A stretch of 64,000 nucleotides of DNA from Synaphobranchus kaupii (GCA_029718625.1 CM056380.1:103793893-103857892); one strand, 5' to 3'. Shown: positions 20,408 to 33,200, counted from the first letter of the stretch. The notes: generated from the sequence alone by a model not told the origin. Numbers and translations: made by a program.

Positions 20408-21946
20408 CATACACTACTCATAAAAAGTTAGGGATATTTGGCTTTCGGGTGAAATTTATGGAAAATGTAAGTTCACGCTACAGTGATATTATACGTATCA
20501 TGAAAGTAGGGCATTTAAGTAGAAGCATGCAATGGTGATTTCCTCATCTCAAACAATTTATTGAAACAAAAGCCAACAACAGTGGTGGGTATACCACAAC
20601 AAAAATGTCAATGTCTCAATAACTTGTCATGTGCCCTTGAGCATCAATTACAGCTTGACAACGACGTCTCATGCTGTTCACAAGTCGACTTATTGTCTGC
20701 TGAGGCATGGCATCCCACTCTTCTTGAAGGGCGGCCCTCAGGTCATTGAGGTTCTGGGGTACAGAGTTACGAGCCTCTACACGGTGAGTCAGCTGATCCC
20801 ATAGGTTTTCTATGGGATTCAGGTCTGGAGAAAGTGCAGGCCACTCCATTTGAGGTACCCCAGTCTCCAGCAGCCTTTCCCTAATGATGCGACCTCGATG
20901 AGCTGGAGCATTGTCGTCCATGAAGATGAAATTAGGCCTGTGTTGTTCATGCAGGGGCACAATGACTGGATTAATGATGTTATTCAGGTAGTATGGGCTT
21001 GTCACTGTACCATTCACAAAGTGTAGGGCAGTTCTGTATTGACTAGACGCACCTGCCCACACTGTAACACCGCCACCACCAAAGGGTCGTCTGGTGACAA
21101 CAGTGGCTGATGCATAGCGCTCTCCTTGACGTCTCCAACATCGTTGGCGGCCATCATTTCTGCTCAACGTGAATCGACTTTCATCAGAGAACAGCACTGA
21201 GGCCCACTGGTCCCTCGTCCAGCGTAAATGCTCCCTGGCCCATGCAAGACGATGACGCCTGTGCCTGGTGGTGTGGTCAGGTACCCTTGCAGGTCGTCTA
21301 GCACGCAGACCACGCTGATGTAAACGGTTTCGAATGGTCTGACGTGACACTTGGGTGCCTCTCACCTCCCTTAAATGTGCCTGGAGTTGAGTGGCATTCA
21401 TCATCCGGTTCCGCAGGGCACTGTTCACAATGAAGCGGTCATCAGTGTGGGATGTGGCCAAAGGACGTCCACTTCTATGCCTTTCTGTGACTCTTCCAGT
21501 CTCTCTGTATCTCTGTTGCAACCTGCTGATGACACTCTGTGACACTCTAAGCTCAGTGGCCACTTCCCTCTGAGAACATCCTGTTTGAAGCCTCGCAATG
21601 GCGAGGTACTGTTGATCAATTGTTAGGTGTCGTCTTGGTCTCATGATGTCAAAATGTGAACAGCATGATGAAGAGGACTGTTTAAATACCAATTCTAATT
21701 GAACCAGGAAATGTATTGGTCGATTCATGGATCAAACACCTGTTGTGAATTTTGCCGTTCAGCTCCTTGTTAGAGAACAGCAAGTTGTGCAAAAAGTACT
21801 GAAACATTGAATAGTTGGACATGTGCATTCAAAAGTTTAGAGAAGGTCAAATTAATTTCACCTGTAAAGGTTATAGTGCATTTTAGGTTCATCCTGAAAT
21901 TTCACCCGAAAGCCGAATATCCCTAACTTTTTGTGAGTAGTGTATG
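20408..21946 (-). mobile_element. Complete Tc1/mariner transposon with intact transposase
   Basis: Length 1,539 bp. TA is duplicated at 20406-20407 and 21947-21948. Terminal inverted repeats start CATACACTACTCA and match at about 48 of the first 50 bases; they contain the AAAAAGTTAGGGATATT core. The single reverse frame encodes a full DD34E transposase. It lies beside the 5' part of a Harbinger-like copy. Confidence 0.95.
20616..21644 (-). CDS. Tc1-family DD34E transposase, uninterrupted
   Basis: Cut-and-paste transposase that binds the element's ends and inserts at TA. Start chosen at [12 protein letters not shown] (342 residues), the usual family length; the frame is open for 28 codons further up (to 21728), but that part is not transposase-like. 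Order: first helix-turn-helix ([20 protein letters not shown]), a GRPR-like RSGRPLA linker, second helix-turn-helix ([15 protein letters not shown]), then the DDE domain. Catalytic motifs are [15 protein letters not shown] and [11 protein letters not shown], with 34 residues between the last two acids. No stop or frameshift. Source of the mobility of its own element and possibly of related non-autonomous copies elsewhere. Confidence 0.95.
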   Translation of the reverse strand: MRPRRHLTIDQQYLAIARLQTGCSQREVATELRVSQSVISRLQQRYRETGRVTERHRSGRPLATSHTDDRFIVNSALRNRMMNATQLQAHLREVRGTQVSRQTIRNRLHQRGLRARRPARVPDHTTRHRRHRLAWAREHLRWTRDQWASVLFSDESRFTLSRNDGRQRCWRRQGERYASATVVTRRPFGGGGVTVWAGASSQYRTALHFVNGTVTSPYYLNNIINPVIVPLHEQHRPNFIFMDDNAPAHRGRIIRERLLETGVPQMEWPALSPDLNPIENLWDQLTHRVEARNSVPQNLNDLRAALQEEWDAMPQQTISRLVNSMRRRCQAVIDAQGHMTSY

Positions 21947-21964
21947 TACGTTCATGTTTCCACT

Positions 21965-23464
21965 CGCTAACCCAAACACAAGTGTCTTTGCTATCTTACA
22001 CCCGGCGCATGGTTCATTATAACGCCTTGCGTTCACGTCGTTTAAATACCATGTATTCTTGCGCCCATTACAAGTGAACTGGGCGTGTTGGTCTTAAGAT
22101 GAGGAGTGGCCAGGATTATTTTTGGCGTATTGCTATCTTGAGCCAGCAGAAAGTGCTTGCGCTAAAACCACCACAAACCTGGTCTAAAGTCATGTCGCAG
22201 TTGTTTACATGTTATTTTAACGGCGCATATAAGTGCGTCTACATAGGCGTGTGCACAACGCGCGTACACCCTCCCGTCTGTTACACACAGGGGCGCGCAC
22301 AAGCATGACTAAAAATATCAAGATTACAATATGAAATATTATTATTGTGTACACTATATAAAAAAATGCATAATAATAAAAGGGTCCATAGGTCAAAGAC
22401 CACATAGCTACCTGTCCCTCAGCGAAGGGGAATGCCAAATTAAATTGCTTTCAGCCCGCTCCATCACCATCCAGGCGATGTGCGATGGTACATGTAAGGT
22501 TACATGTAGGCTATAGACTATTCGCAATTATCCTGGATCAATCTATGACATAGCCTATATTTTCCAATAATTCCTGTAATATTCTGGGGGGACAATGGCT
22601 ATCCATTAAAAATGTCTTTCCATTTGCTGATAACACCTATATCAAGCCTAATGCGCAAATTGTCATTTACACCTAATGCGTGAATTGTCATTCAATGGAA
22701 AACTCACGCACTGCAATAGACGGACATTTGAGTTCTGAAAATGCGCTTCAGATGTCATTACAATACAGCTCTCTAGGCCTGTAAGTAAATAGAATGGCTT
22801 TGAGTGAAAAAAGTTCAAAACCTTGTCTAGTGAATATTGCATTTATTGTTTTTCAAATAGCCTAAGCCACAGCGGATTCACTGTGCATAAGGTTTTTTCC
22901 ATAGCCTACGGTTAAACAACGGAGATAAATGTCACCATGTTAACTGAATTTGAACCTTAGTATTCTTTGTCCTTCATATTTTATAAATTACAGTGACCTG
23001 GTTTCCATACTCTCAGCTTATTAAAACCCAGCTGATTGCACCTGTTATTGCATTTAACCACATATATTATGTAAAATAACAGCCCTGTCTGGAATTACCG
23101 GGAATTCATAGGCTAATGGTTAGTCTGAATAATATTGATCATACTATTGATCCATTTAGCCTATTCCTTGATCGCACTAAACACACACGAGCATGTCTGT
23201 TTCACCATAAAGCAATCCGCCAAGGTGGAAAAGCAGGCTTTTAAAGGGAATGGGATATGACATTTTAATTACGTTTCATTGCATGTCACGCCCAAGACAC
23301 ACCTATAATTAATGAAGAGACTAGGTTCAGCCCATTTGCACGTTGCGCCGTGCTTAGTGCCCAAAAAACACGCGTTAAAATAGCAAAAGTGGACTTGGAC
23401 ACGCCCTAAATGGACTTTATGCCATGCGCTAAGACCAAGTGCCAAGATCGCCAAGATAGAGCCC
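21965..23464 (+). mobile_element. Harbinger-like non-autonomous transposon, copy 2
   Basis: Aligns with copy 1 from CTAACCCAAACACAAGTGTC to the end AAGATAGAGCCC. The 5' terminus is missing or degraded, next to the Tc1 insertion at 20408-21946. It has extra internal sequence (22380-22900) shared with copy 3, so copy 1 carries a deletion. No transposase. Confidence 0.8.
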
Positions 23465-23622
23465 GTTGTGTTAAATGATTTTACAAAGAGGCCTGACTGA
23501 TGAACTGGAAAAACTGATTTTCTCCTCTCCATAACCAGAACTTTCTGAAAATTGGGTGGGGGGGGGGGCAAACGCATGTTATTTGAATTAGGGGTGGTGA
23601 TTTCTATTTTAGGTTACAGGGC

Positions 23623-23885
23623 TGTGGCAGGGCTCCATCTGGCAGAGGGAATCCGGGGCCACGCCTACTGGTTAAGTAGGCACACACACCTGGGCGGCAT
23701 TAACTAATCAGCCCAGGGCTTAAAAGTGTCTTTTCCACAGTAGGAGTGTGTGTGGGCACTTTTAGCATACTCAAAATTAACATACTATGCACTGGAAACA
23801 TACTGCATACTGGAAAGAACTCGCTCTCTCAATAAAGTCCTGCTATTCTGTCCCTCCCAGGGGTTTATTGTTGTGGCATGTGACA
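23623..23885 (+). mobile_element. Possible LTR-like fragment
   Basis: Starts TGTGGCAGGGCTCC, has AATAAA in CTCAATAAAGTCC and ends GGCATGTGACA, followed by GTTATGTGACA copies. The order resembles an LTR, but no target duplication was found. Confidence 0.3.
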
Positions 23886-24773
23886 GTTATGTGACAGTTA
23901 TGTGACAGTTACAGTCTCCTTTTTAAATGGTGTGCAGCACCCCCTGCTTCCATGGAGTGTGTTATTATACAGTTCTATGGTTGGTACACTGAAACCTTCT
24001 GCTTAGAGTTCAGAGCTGAATCAACAAATAACCATATTCTTTAATGCCGTGGAATATGGTAAACAGCCATATGCATTAACACATTTCCATATGCAGTAAC
24101 ACTTTGCACATTAATAACCTTATGCCTTATACTAAGGCCCCATGTATTGAACATTGGGAGGACCAAATGTGACCTTGGGTGGAGCATGAGGGTGTATTTT
24201 TTTTATTTAAAAAGGTGAAATACATTTTTAGAAGTTTTAGGTGAATCTGAGTGGTGGTAAGCACATAATGTCTACAGTAATACGATAAGAATATTTATTT
24301 CAGAACCTCTATTGATTTAAATTTATTCTTTGTTGCCAAAAATATATTTTTTTCTTTTGAAAAGCTGATTATGATGGTAGCCATAGCAACTACTTGTTCG
24401 ATATTGAGACAGTAAGTCTAGGATCAACAGGAGCATAGGTAGCCTACTGGTAATTATGGCTCTGCTCTAAGCCTGAAATTAAGCAGCATGTCACCCACAG
24501 AAATCTATGTATTGGAACATGAAGACTACATGTTGAGTCCATGGTTCAGTGAATAGTTTATTTACAAATGTACAGTATTTAAAGATGATTATTAAATACT
24601 TATTGAAAATAAGTATTATTGAAAGCATAGATTCCAGTTTTTTTGGTCTTATACTTTCATGGTAAGAGACAATCATGTAAAATTGTGTGACTATCCCATT
24701 AACTTTCAAAAGTTTCTCCTTTCACACTCACCTCCATGTCACTTGCCCCTTGCATCAGGCTTTGGAATACCTG

Positions 24774-24955
24774 TGTGTGTTAATGTGTGTGTGTTAATGT
24801 GTGTGTGTTAATGTGTGTGTGTTCATGTGTGTGTGTTCATGTGTGTGTGTTCATGTGTGTGTGTTCATGTGTGTGTGTTCATGTGTGTGTATTAAGGTGT
24901 GTGTGTATTAAGGTGTGTGTATATTAATGTGTGTGTGTTAATGTGTGTGTATTTG
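24774..24955 (+). repeat. GTGTGTTAATGT / GTGTGTTCATGT microsatellite
   Basis: About fifteen 12-bp units. The sequence TTATTTTGCAGACTAGGG just downstream looks like an acceptor but is shared with the second copy and leads to no reading frame. Confidence 0.95.
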
Positions 24956-26036
24956 TCTATCCTTATTTTGCAGACTAGGGACCTCCTGCGTCACCTTCAG
25001 TGATACTCAGAACTAAAGGAGGCTCACCAGATCTGACTGATCACCGCTGTCAGGGCCAATCAGACCACCGCAAAATGTCCCTCGCTTGAGATAACACTTA
25101 CACTGACACCTACACAACCACGCTCTAATCGACCCTGGAGAGGAGCTGAACACACAGCGCTCCAGGCAAGAAACTCTGGGCATATAGCCATCATCATGTG
25201 TGTTTACTTCTTTGATTAAGTTACTTTATGCATTATATAATCATATAATTATATATACCTATAATCCTTTAATATCTTTATTTTATATTTTAAATCATCT
25301 GTAGAAAGTAGTAGAAAGAACCCAGTAAAAGAAGGAAATTATTCTGTACTATGTGTGTGATTTGTTATTTGCAAGTTGAATTACTTGAATCTTTAAAATA
25401 GGTAAATTGTTGCTTCTGATTCACTTCTTTGATTAAGTTACTTTATGCATTAGATAATTATATATACCTATAATCCTTTAATATCTTTATTTTATATTTT
25501 AAATAATCTGTAAGTAGAAAGAACCCAGTAAAAGAAGGAAATTATTCTGTAGTATGTGTGTGATTGATTTGTTATTTGCAAGTTGAATTACTTGAATCAT
25601 TAAAATAGCTAAATTGTTGCTTGAACTTTAGTCTGATTCACTTCTAATTCATTTGATCTAGGGCATAATGAATGTTTGTTCTCCTGGGACTGAAAGTAGG
25701 AGAAAACCCCCCCCAATTCCTCTAATCACTCCTGTGGGCAAAGTTGTGGCTCATGACATGATATAATATTCTTAGTTCATCAATACCCTGTGACCAATGA
25801 ACTGATGATTCTACATATTCCTCCTCCTTGTTTGTGCTAGTATAGAGACTTCGACTCACGACAAGTTTTGAGAACCTTCACGGAATGCTTATAGAGCTGA
25901 CGCGTTGCTTCTCCCAGTGCTGTTACTCATTTTATTTATTTTTCTTCTTTAATAAAATATGCCCTTTTTCAGCTCAGTCTGGAATTTATTTAGAGAATTG
26001 CAAAGTTACATTTTTACCCTTCAGTTTCCTTGCTTA

Positions 26037-26304
26037 TAGGGATTGTTCGGAATTTTGGACATAATGTCTCAATTACGACTTACCCATGATGTAGTTGATT
26101 GATGGAAACCATTTTCAGCTAATTCCATGCTGTCCTTCTTTTGGACATACACACATTGCTAATGCTAGCACAACTCTATGGTAACCGGTAGCATCCAGTA
26201 CCAAACGCACTTAAACGCTCCACAGTGCACCCAAAGCAAATAAAATACGACGACAGTCTATCGGGGTTATTTTGAGTGTTTATACCATCATTATTGAAGT
26301 CAAA
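26037..26304 (+). mobile_element. Foldback element, left arm only
   Basis: Starts GGGATTGTTCGGAATTTTGG and matches the left arm of the element at 55196 up to CAAACTATCGTTG. No right arm follows. Confidence 0.8.
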
Positions 26305-28170
26305 CTATCGTTGTGTATTTTTATTATTGTGTACTATTATTGTGTATCGACTGTACTAGGTGGTTGGCAGGGGGTGTAAATGAGGGGGGTCTGGGGGGCA
26401 TGGCTCCCTGTAGAAAATTTTGATTCAAATAACCCTTAAATGGTGATACAGAATCACTATTAAATGGTTCATCCTGGTGATTTTGTCAGTTCCAACCAAT
26501 CAGCTGTCAAATAGCTCACAATTCATTCCTCACTCATCATTTGAATACCAACTTCAGTGTTGCTCCAGGTGTATTGACAACAAAAATCTTACCATTTAAT
26601 GGGTGTAATGGTGCAGCTCTCTGAACATCCCTGCCTGTAGAATTCCCTATCCCGATATGGGTAACTTGTCTGTCTCAGGATCCTACACTTTCTCTCTCCA
26701 GAAATGAATGTTTTTCTCTCTCACTGCAAACTGCCTGCTACTATTGATCAGAAAGGTATAGGGATATTAGCAGAGGTCTAAAATCCAGGTCCTTCCCAGT
26801 ATTTTCTTCCAATCATCTGGATTTGCTAATTATCAATCTTCAGCCAGGAGGTAGAACTAATTGGTGAAATCAGCTGGTTGAGTTAATGGGTGGAAGAAAC
26901 TCATGGCAGGACTTTTACTTTATGACCCCTGGACTTTACACCTCTGGACATTAGCAATAGTAGTGACAAACGTGATTAAAACATGACAAACTTAGTCTTG
27001 CACATAACTTAGAATAGGGGTCCTAGTTAGCAGCAACGACAGCAAAAACACAATAGCTAACGCACACGTATTTGCTATTGCACAAATGTAATTCAATTCT
27101 ATGAAGCTTCTCCAGCTAGCTAGCGAGCACGTAGCAAACGTATCAGATATATAGATAAGTTAACGTTACTAACTAGGTAAGTTAGAAAACAATTATTCAA
27201 GCTGATATAACTGTTTAACCAACTAAAATGATCGATCATTCATTTCTTTAAAATTAAATCAAGACAAAAATACCAATGGCCTGGTGATGGCTTTCTATTT
27301 TCTCCTACCTTCTCTATTCTCTCTTTGCACGTTATCTGGCTTTAGCTGTAGCATAGTGAGGGGACACGTTCGCATAAACGTTATAAAATGGAAGTTGTTG
27401 GCATGAAATGATTTAGCGCCTGTTAGTTAACTAGCTAGTCACCCAGCTAGCTATCAGATGAAGAGCAAGTTAAATAGATGTTTTGCTTGGTTATCTTCTA
27501 ACATTACTGCAGGAATATACATTTGTTCTTCCACCGGAATGCGGTGGCTTTAAATGACTAGCGAGTTTGCCTGTCGGAAAAAAGAACGGACCTTGTTTGT
27601 TTATTAAAAAATAAGAGGAGCGCAAATGGTGGGCGGAGTCAGAACATTTCGCAGATCTGAGTGCAATATGCAAATGAGATGTAATTTCTGTAGGCTACTC
27701 GCCCTGTCACAGGATGGGGGTGTGGCTGAGGCTAGCCTCACAGACAAGTATTTTCAATGTACTGTGCTCGGTACCATCTCATTCTACATGAGCCGCTTAG
27801 AGGTACTGTACTGTGAAATGCTTTTGAGTGAGGCTGAACGTCACCCTCGGCAAAATAGCCTTGCGAGCATAATGTGCATGTGCGCAGACCTGTTGAAGCA
27901 AAAATTAGACTCAGGTGCGCTCTCGCTATAGCCTATATAAACATTGAACAAAAAGTTCGGAAATTTGTGTTTGGTAGATTATTTATCTGTTGTAACAATG
28001 CTTCTTGGCAATAAATTTTATACCTTTGGAAAGCCTGTTTATTTCCCTTTTAAATTGTGCCCCATTTGTAAGGAACATGCATTTGTGGGATGAACAGCAC
28101 AGCTGAGTATGTGGGTTGCGCTCATGTAAAATTAGCCAAATTTTCTCTGCCAATGCCAAACAGCTTATTC
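26305..28170. other. No gene recognised
   Basis: Intergenic or intronic DNA between the two SAMHD1 tails. Short GCTAGCTAGC-type palindromes near 27110-27125 and 27430-27455. No exon homologous to SAMHD1 was found by reading. Confidence 0.45.
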
Positions 28171-28343
28171 TGAAATAATCTGTCTGTAAACAATTGTTGG
28201 AAAAATTACTTGTGTCATGCACAAAGTAGATGTCCTAACTGACTTGCCAACACTATAGTTTGCGAACATGAAATCTGTGGAGTGGTTAAAAATGAGTTGT
28301 AATAACTTCAACCTAAGTGTATGTAAACTTCCGACTTCAACTG
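28171..28343 (+). mobile_element. Solo right end of a Sleeping Beauty-type element
   Basis: From TGAAATAATCTGTCTGTAAA through TGTCATGCACAAAGTAGATG to CCGACTTCAACTG, then TA. It matches 2360-2535. It stands in inverse orientation to the solo left end at 17803, 10.5 kb away, and ends about 585 bases before the first exon of the second SAMHD1 tail. Confidence 0.88.
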
Positions 28344-28344
28344 T

Positions 28345-28928
28345 ATTTCTCCACCATCTGGACTCATATCATGGCCAGGTAACTACACAACCCAAAGTTC
28401 TACCAAAGTTCAATTTTGCTTTAAATTCTGTTCAACTCGATTTGAAGAGTCCTGTTAAATGCAATGCTCTGCTCATATTAGTTCAATTAAAACAGTTCCC
28501 TGCTGGACTTAATTCCTTGTTCATATTAATCAGTTCAACTTCATATTAACTTCATTTTCTAGTTATTATTCTTATTATTGTCTTCACACTCCTGACAGTA
28601 ATCTTATCTGACTGGCTAGCAAGCAGAGTTATTTGGCTAAATAGCCAGCATAGGTTACCAAACTACTTTATCTTGTCCCCTTAATTATTGAGTAATTTCT
28701 TGCAGTCAAGACATTGATAAATCAGTATTGAAGATAGGAAATCCTAAGGCTGGTTTGTCCACAATCGAATAACCGGCCAATAAAATTATAATTGAGCTGT
28801 AATAATTGTAATAATTGAGCTGACATAATGGGAAATGTAAATAAACAATGAAGTATGTCCCATATCTCTGTGGCTCTGAGGTGCAAAGCCAGGTTTGAGG
28901 AATTTCCTTTATTCATTTTATCTTTCAG
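28345..28928. other. No feature recognised upstream of the second tail
   Basis: AT-rich DNA leading to the acceptor at 28928. No promoter element or exon is supported. Confidence 0.4.
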
Positions 28929-29593
28929 AAAGACAAGGAGGAATTGGCAAAAGAACTAGGAGAAGATATTGAAACAAAAGTGAGTTCAGTCAGTTTCTTT
29001 CATTCATAAAAACAACTGAAATGTTAAATTTGTTTTAAAAAAGTGTTAAGAATGTATTGGGTTTTATCTCCTTTCAATTAGTTCATGGAGAGGACTTATG
29101 GGATGAAGGGAGTCGACCCAATTGAGCAAATCAATTTCTACACAAAGCGCGAGCCTAACGAAGCCGGAAAACTGAAGAGAAGGAATGTGAGCCATTTTAA
29201 ATTTAAGCTACCACTAAAAGGAATATGTGGCTGACAAATGTACACCATCTTTCAATTTTACAGTCTTGCATATTAAGACATAACTAACCCTCATGTAGTC
29301 CTCACCAATTCCTAACATTAGATAACTATAACCTGATGTGATGCATCACATAACAAATGTTACTTTGTCATTATTTATTCAACTAAAAATAAGCCAACCT
29401 GGAAATTACTGCAAACCGGATCAAATCAAATCTAACTTACATTCTATCTCCCTAGATCTCCCAGCTCCTCCCAAATGTCTTTATTGAGAACGTGCTCCAC
29501 GTTTACTGCAAGAAACCAAGGTTGAATAAGGAAGAAACTGGAGCCCTCGAGAAAAAGGCAAAACGGTGGTGTAAGAAGGGCTACAAAGAATAA
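28929..29593 (+). CDS. samhd1-like: Second SAMHD1-like C-terminal tail, three exons (alternative end or partial paralogue)
   Basis: Three GT-AG exons, 28929-28979 (17 codons), 29082-29186 (35 codons) and 29456-29593 (45 codons plus TAA). They read KDKEELAKELGEDIETK, then FMERTYGMKGVDPIEQINFY and onward, then ISQLLPNVFIENVLHVYCKK and ending RWCKKGYKE. The TYGMK..DPI..FY and SQLLP..F..VYCKK..WCKK pattern matches exons j and last of the first gene. The middle exon has the same length (105 bases) and phase. About 12 of 35 residues are identical in that exon, so it is diverged, not a recent copy. The first exon is 13 codons shorter than exon i and lacks its SANDFVVN part. I found no upstream exons for it between 19326 and 28928. 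It fits in frame after exon h, giving 393 residues, or it may be the end of a truncated tandem paralogue. No close polyA signal was seen. Confidence 0.82.
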
Positions 29594-29814
29594 CAATCAG
29601 ATACAATGGTAGTGTCTGAATAATCATCAGCCTGGCATTTTGACACAAGCCCAATAATACATGCTTTATACACCATTGCAGAGAAAAGGCTAGGGGAAAA
29701 AATATATATGAAAAAAAAAAATCTGAAATTCATTATGCACTGACAAAAAAGACAATTTTGAAAAACAAACACATGCATCTGTACTCAAGTAACAGATGAA
29801 AATGGCTATCACAA

Positions 29815-30200
29815 TTTCTGTCTTCCTGGTGAATAGAAGGGTGTTTTCACACTAGTATAATCACAGTAATAGAGAAAAGATCTCTACACATATATATGCA
29901 TAGTACAATCATACCCAATTGAAACGTATATAAAATTCTCTAAATCCTCAAGAGACAGAGAAGTAGCGGTCTGCAGCCTCTTTAACCACTCGGAAGGTCT
30001 CGGTTTATCTCTCAGTCAGCCAACGCAAACCAGAGACAAAATATATAATAGCTTGTGTGTACGTGCCTCCCTTCTATCTATCTTCTCTCTATGACACTGC
30101 AGGCCTGTGGCCTCTGACACGCTTACACCCCAGGCGCAAGGCCCATCTTATCGCGAGAGCCAGAAGAGACACTCCTGAAAACAAGACAACTCTTATTGTT
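29815..30200 (-). repeat. Inverted partner of 10945-11310
   Basis: Begins about 220 bases after the stop of the second tail. Shares CAAACCAGAGACAAAATATA and ACACTCCTGAAAACAAGACA (complements at the partner). Confidence 0.8.
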
Positions 30201-33200
30201 ACAATTTTCATTTATGATAAACAACTAACTTCTTTTTATTTTTTCTGGCGTCTAGAAGTTATATGATGTTGGGGAAAAAAGTATTAGCTGAAACTGTAAC
30301 AGTGATTAATTTAATGCTATGCCAATTATTTACATCAGATCAATTATTTTATGTTTTTGTTTTCACTCAACTTGACTTTCCAATCTGTAAAATAAACAGT
30401 AATTATAACAATAACTATTAACCATTTTTATTTTACCTGTAATATAATTCTGAAATGATATTACATAGTATGAATTATCCCATAATGGATACGTGCAGTT
30501 GGTAGGCTGGAGGCTATTGTCATTTCAATGCAGTTCGTACCTCGCATTCTCCTTTGTAAGGTACGATTCGCGGGAGGGGCTCGCCTCATGCCTTGTAAAA
30601 AGAAGAAACTATGTGCTCAAATTCATACTGGCTAATAGTTATTTTGCCGGGGTAATGCGACCAATGGCTCTGCGAGAATCTTAGCTTTTAAAACTTTTAT
30701 TAAAGATGTTAAGAAATGTTTCTTATATTACGGTTTGATGGAGGATTACTTTCCGTACCGCGGGCGCACTGCTCGGTCTCAGAGGATGTCAAATCACCAA
30801 GGCAAGGATGCACCTTGGGGAAAAAAGGAAATGATTACTTTTCTTATGTATGCCCCTGCTGCCCCCTAGTGGCCACTGACAGCGTCTCGCAGAATCACGC
30901 GCGCCAGAAGCGAAATCATACCGGAAGCGCGCGCCACTCGCGTCGGCGCTTCTCAGATACGGATTTATACAGTATTTTTTTCGGAGCAAAATGGGCTACG
31001 TTACTTGTAACATAATATCGTAATTTTTCAGGTACAAAAAAAACAAGAAGCTATAGCACACTTGTCAAACCCGCCATGGAAGGTTTTAAATCATAGACAT
31101 TAAACGAACATAAGTTATTAGCTTACACAGATGTACGTAGCTTACACCAAAAAGTCTGCGAAAAAGTTCAGAAGCATTTTAACAGTGTAACAGGGGGTCT
31201 ATTTTTTTTAGAGAAATTAAATCATGGGTTTAAAAATAGATTTTAATAACATAGCAGCAATTAACACATGTATAGCCACACCTAATGATGATGGCTATAG
31301 GTGCAAAACTATATTTCGAAAACAATACCTGCACCATGAACACCTATTTTAACCACATAATGCTGATTGCTGTTTAAATAGTATAGGTAGGTCTATGCAA
31401 AACTATCCCTGAGAACGCTTTCAACTTTCAACTATCGTAACAACGGGATCCGTTTATGCAGTCATGCATAGAAACGTCCTCGTTTTCAGTAAAGTATCGC
31501 ATACACTTGACGAAAAAAGCACAACCTGCAATAACAAATAATTTAACAAAAGCTGAGCTTTATGATCGTTTAATTTCCATGAATATTTTCGGAATTAGAG
31601 TGCGGAGAACGAAGAGCACATGTATCCACAATTATAATGTTGATTAAAATGTGCACAATTTTGCGATGCAAGTTAAAATAATTTAATTACTTGCCTAATA
31701 GCCTACCCTAATTGAGGAGAGCTGGCTACATTTGATGGCAATGAGTAATTTGTGAATTGAACACTGATGTAGCCTATTGGTAATCAAGGAAACTGATTGA
31801 AAAATGATTGAGACCAATAATCAATTTAAGGGGAAGTTATCTGCCTCAATTTTCAGCTCAGGAGCCGCCACTGCTATAACATTCTTATTTATTTGGCAGT
31901 AACAGATGGTAGGCCTTCACTATGGTGGGCCTAATTGGACTACGCCACCCTCTGTTTACTGAGGGGAGGGACCTCTGCAGCTCAGTGCAAACCAATTCAT
32001 ACAAATACTCTCCTTTAATAAATCAGGCAACCAACAGGGATGTGAATCAATTGCTGGTACAAGCAGTTTTATTACAATCAAAACATAACAAGTTGAGACA
32101 GAGAAGGAGGGAGAGAAGGAAGAGAAAATCCAAAGCAGGCTACAGTTCTCGACACTTACAAGGCAGGAGAAAAGAGAGGGTGGACTGTGAAACACACAAG
32201 AGAAGATAAGTGAAACGCACTTCAATAAAGCACATTACATACCAACCACCTCACCAGTGCCCACCTTCAGTGCTCCAAGGCTGTAGCCCGCCGTGGTAAA
32301 AGAGCTTCGTTAGGTAGCAGCTAAAAGAATCAAAGAATGTCAGGCTATAAAAACAATAATAATAATAATAATACCCTCGTATTGCAGTTATATTTCAGGT
32401 GATATACGGACAAATCAAAACCAAACAAAGATAAACAAAATTCCAAAATAAACGGTAATTGGCGCTTGATCCTGTGAACAGAAATAACACTAAGCGCGAT
32501 ATCATTTATCGATAAATACAAGTTTATACCATTTAAAACAAAACCCCCGAATGAATGATTTACCTTTTTAATTAAAATATGCTACCAATGGGGGCAGCGT
32601 CCGCACGACAAATTACTTGGGAACTTCCGTGTGAGACTCATGCATTTGGCTTCCAAATACTTTAAAAAAATTAAAAAAAGGACAACGGCGACCTAAAAAT
32701 ATAAAAACAAACGGCGAATTCCTCAGAGGTTTACGTTAAATGACACGCTAACAAATCTGGTGGCTAACAAACCTTTCAACAAAAAAAAACCTTGTTATAG
32801 AAGTTGCCGTCTGCACAATGTAGCCACTTAACTAGCTACTCCAAGGCAATGCAATCAACACCATTGGATCTCTATGGATAAAAACAGCGTCTTACTTATC
32901 ATACATTTATATAAGATTATTACTACACCAATACAATATAAGTTAAATACCTTAAAATCCGTGTTTTTCCAACGAGACTCATTCAATGGCCACGGGCTTT
33001 CTAAAAACTCACGTCTACCCTTGACCTCTATTTATAGGAACTATGATGATGGTAATTGTAGTCCTACTGACGATGCTTTACCTTAAACCCGCTACAAGAT
33101 GCAATGCTTATCCATGCCCACTGAAGTGATAATACATGTTTAATGTAGTTTTAATAACCGATGTTCATATCCCATCTCGATTTAAAATTAATATCAGCGA

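Larger units (their letters stand above)
24390..26304 (+). repeat. 1.9-kb segment repeated at 50784-52664
   Basis: Runs from CAACTACTTGTTCGATATTG through a GTGTGTTAATGT microsatellite (24774-24955) to a foldback-element arm, and is nearly identical to 50784-52664. Differences are microsatellite length (about 180 against 430 bp) and a deletion of about 100 bp in the second copy. Its last 400 bp have a TATA-like AGTATAGAGAC and an AATAAAATATG, as in an LTR. I cannot classify it. Confidence 0.9.

Noticed and set aside
24960..25020. Acceptor-like TTATTTTGCAG followed by possible exon
   Set aside because: The same text is in the 51.6-kb copy of the repeat, and the frame closes quickly at an in-frame stop.
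30870..30970. CpG island promoter
   Set aside because: Only a short GC-rich patch, with no adjacent first exon on either strand.
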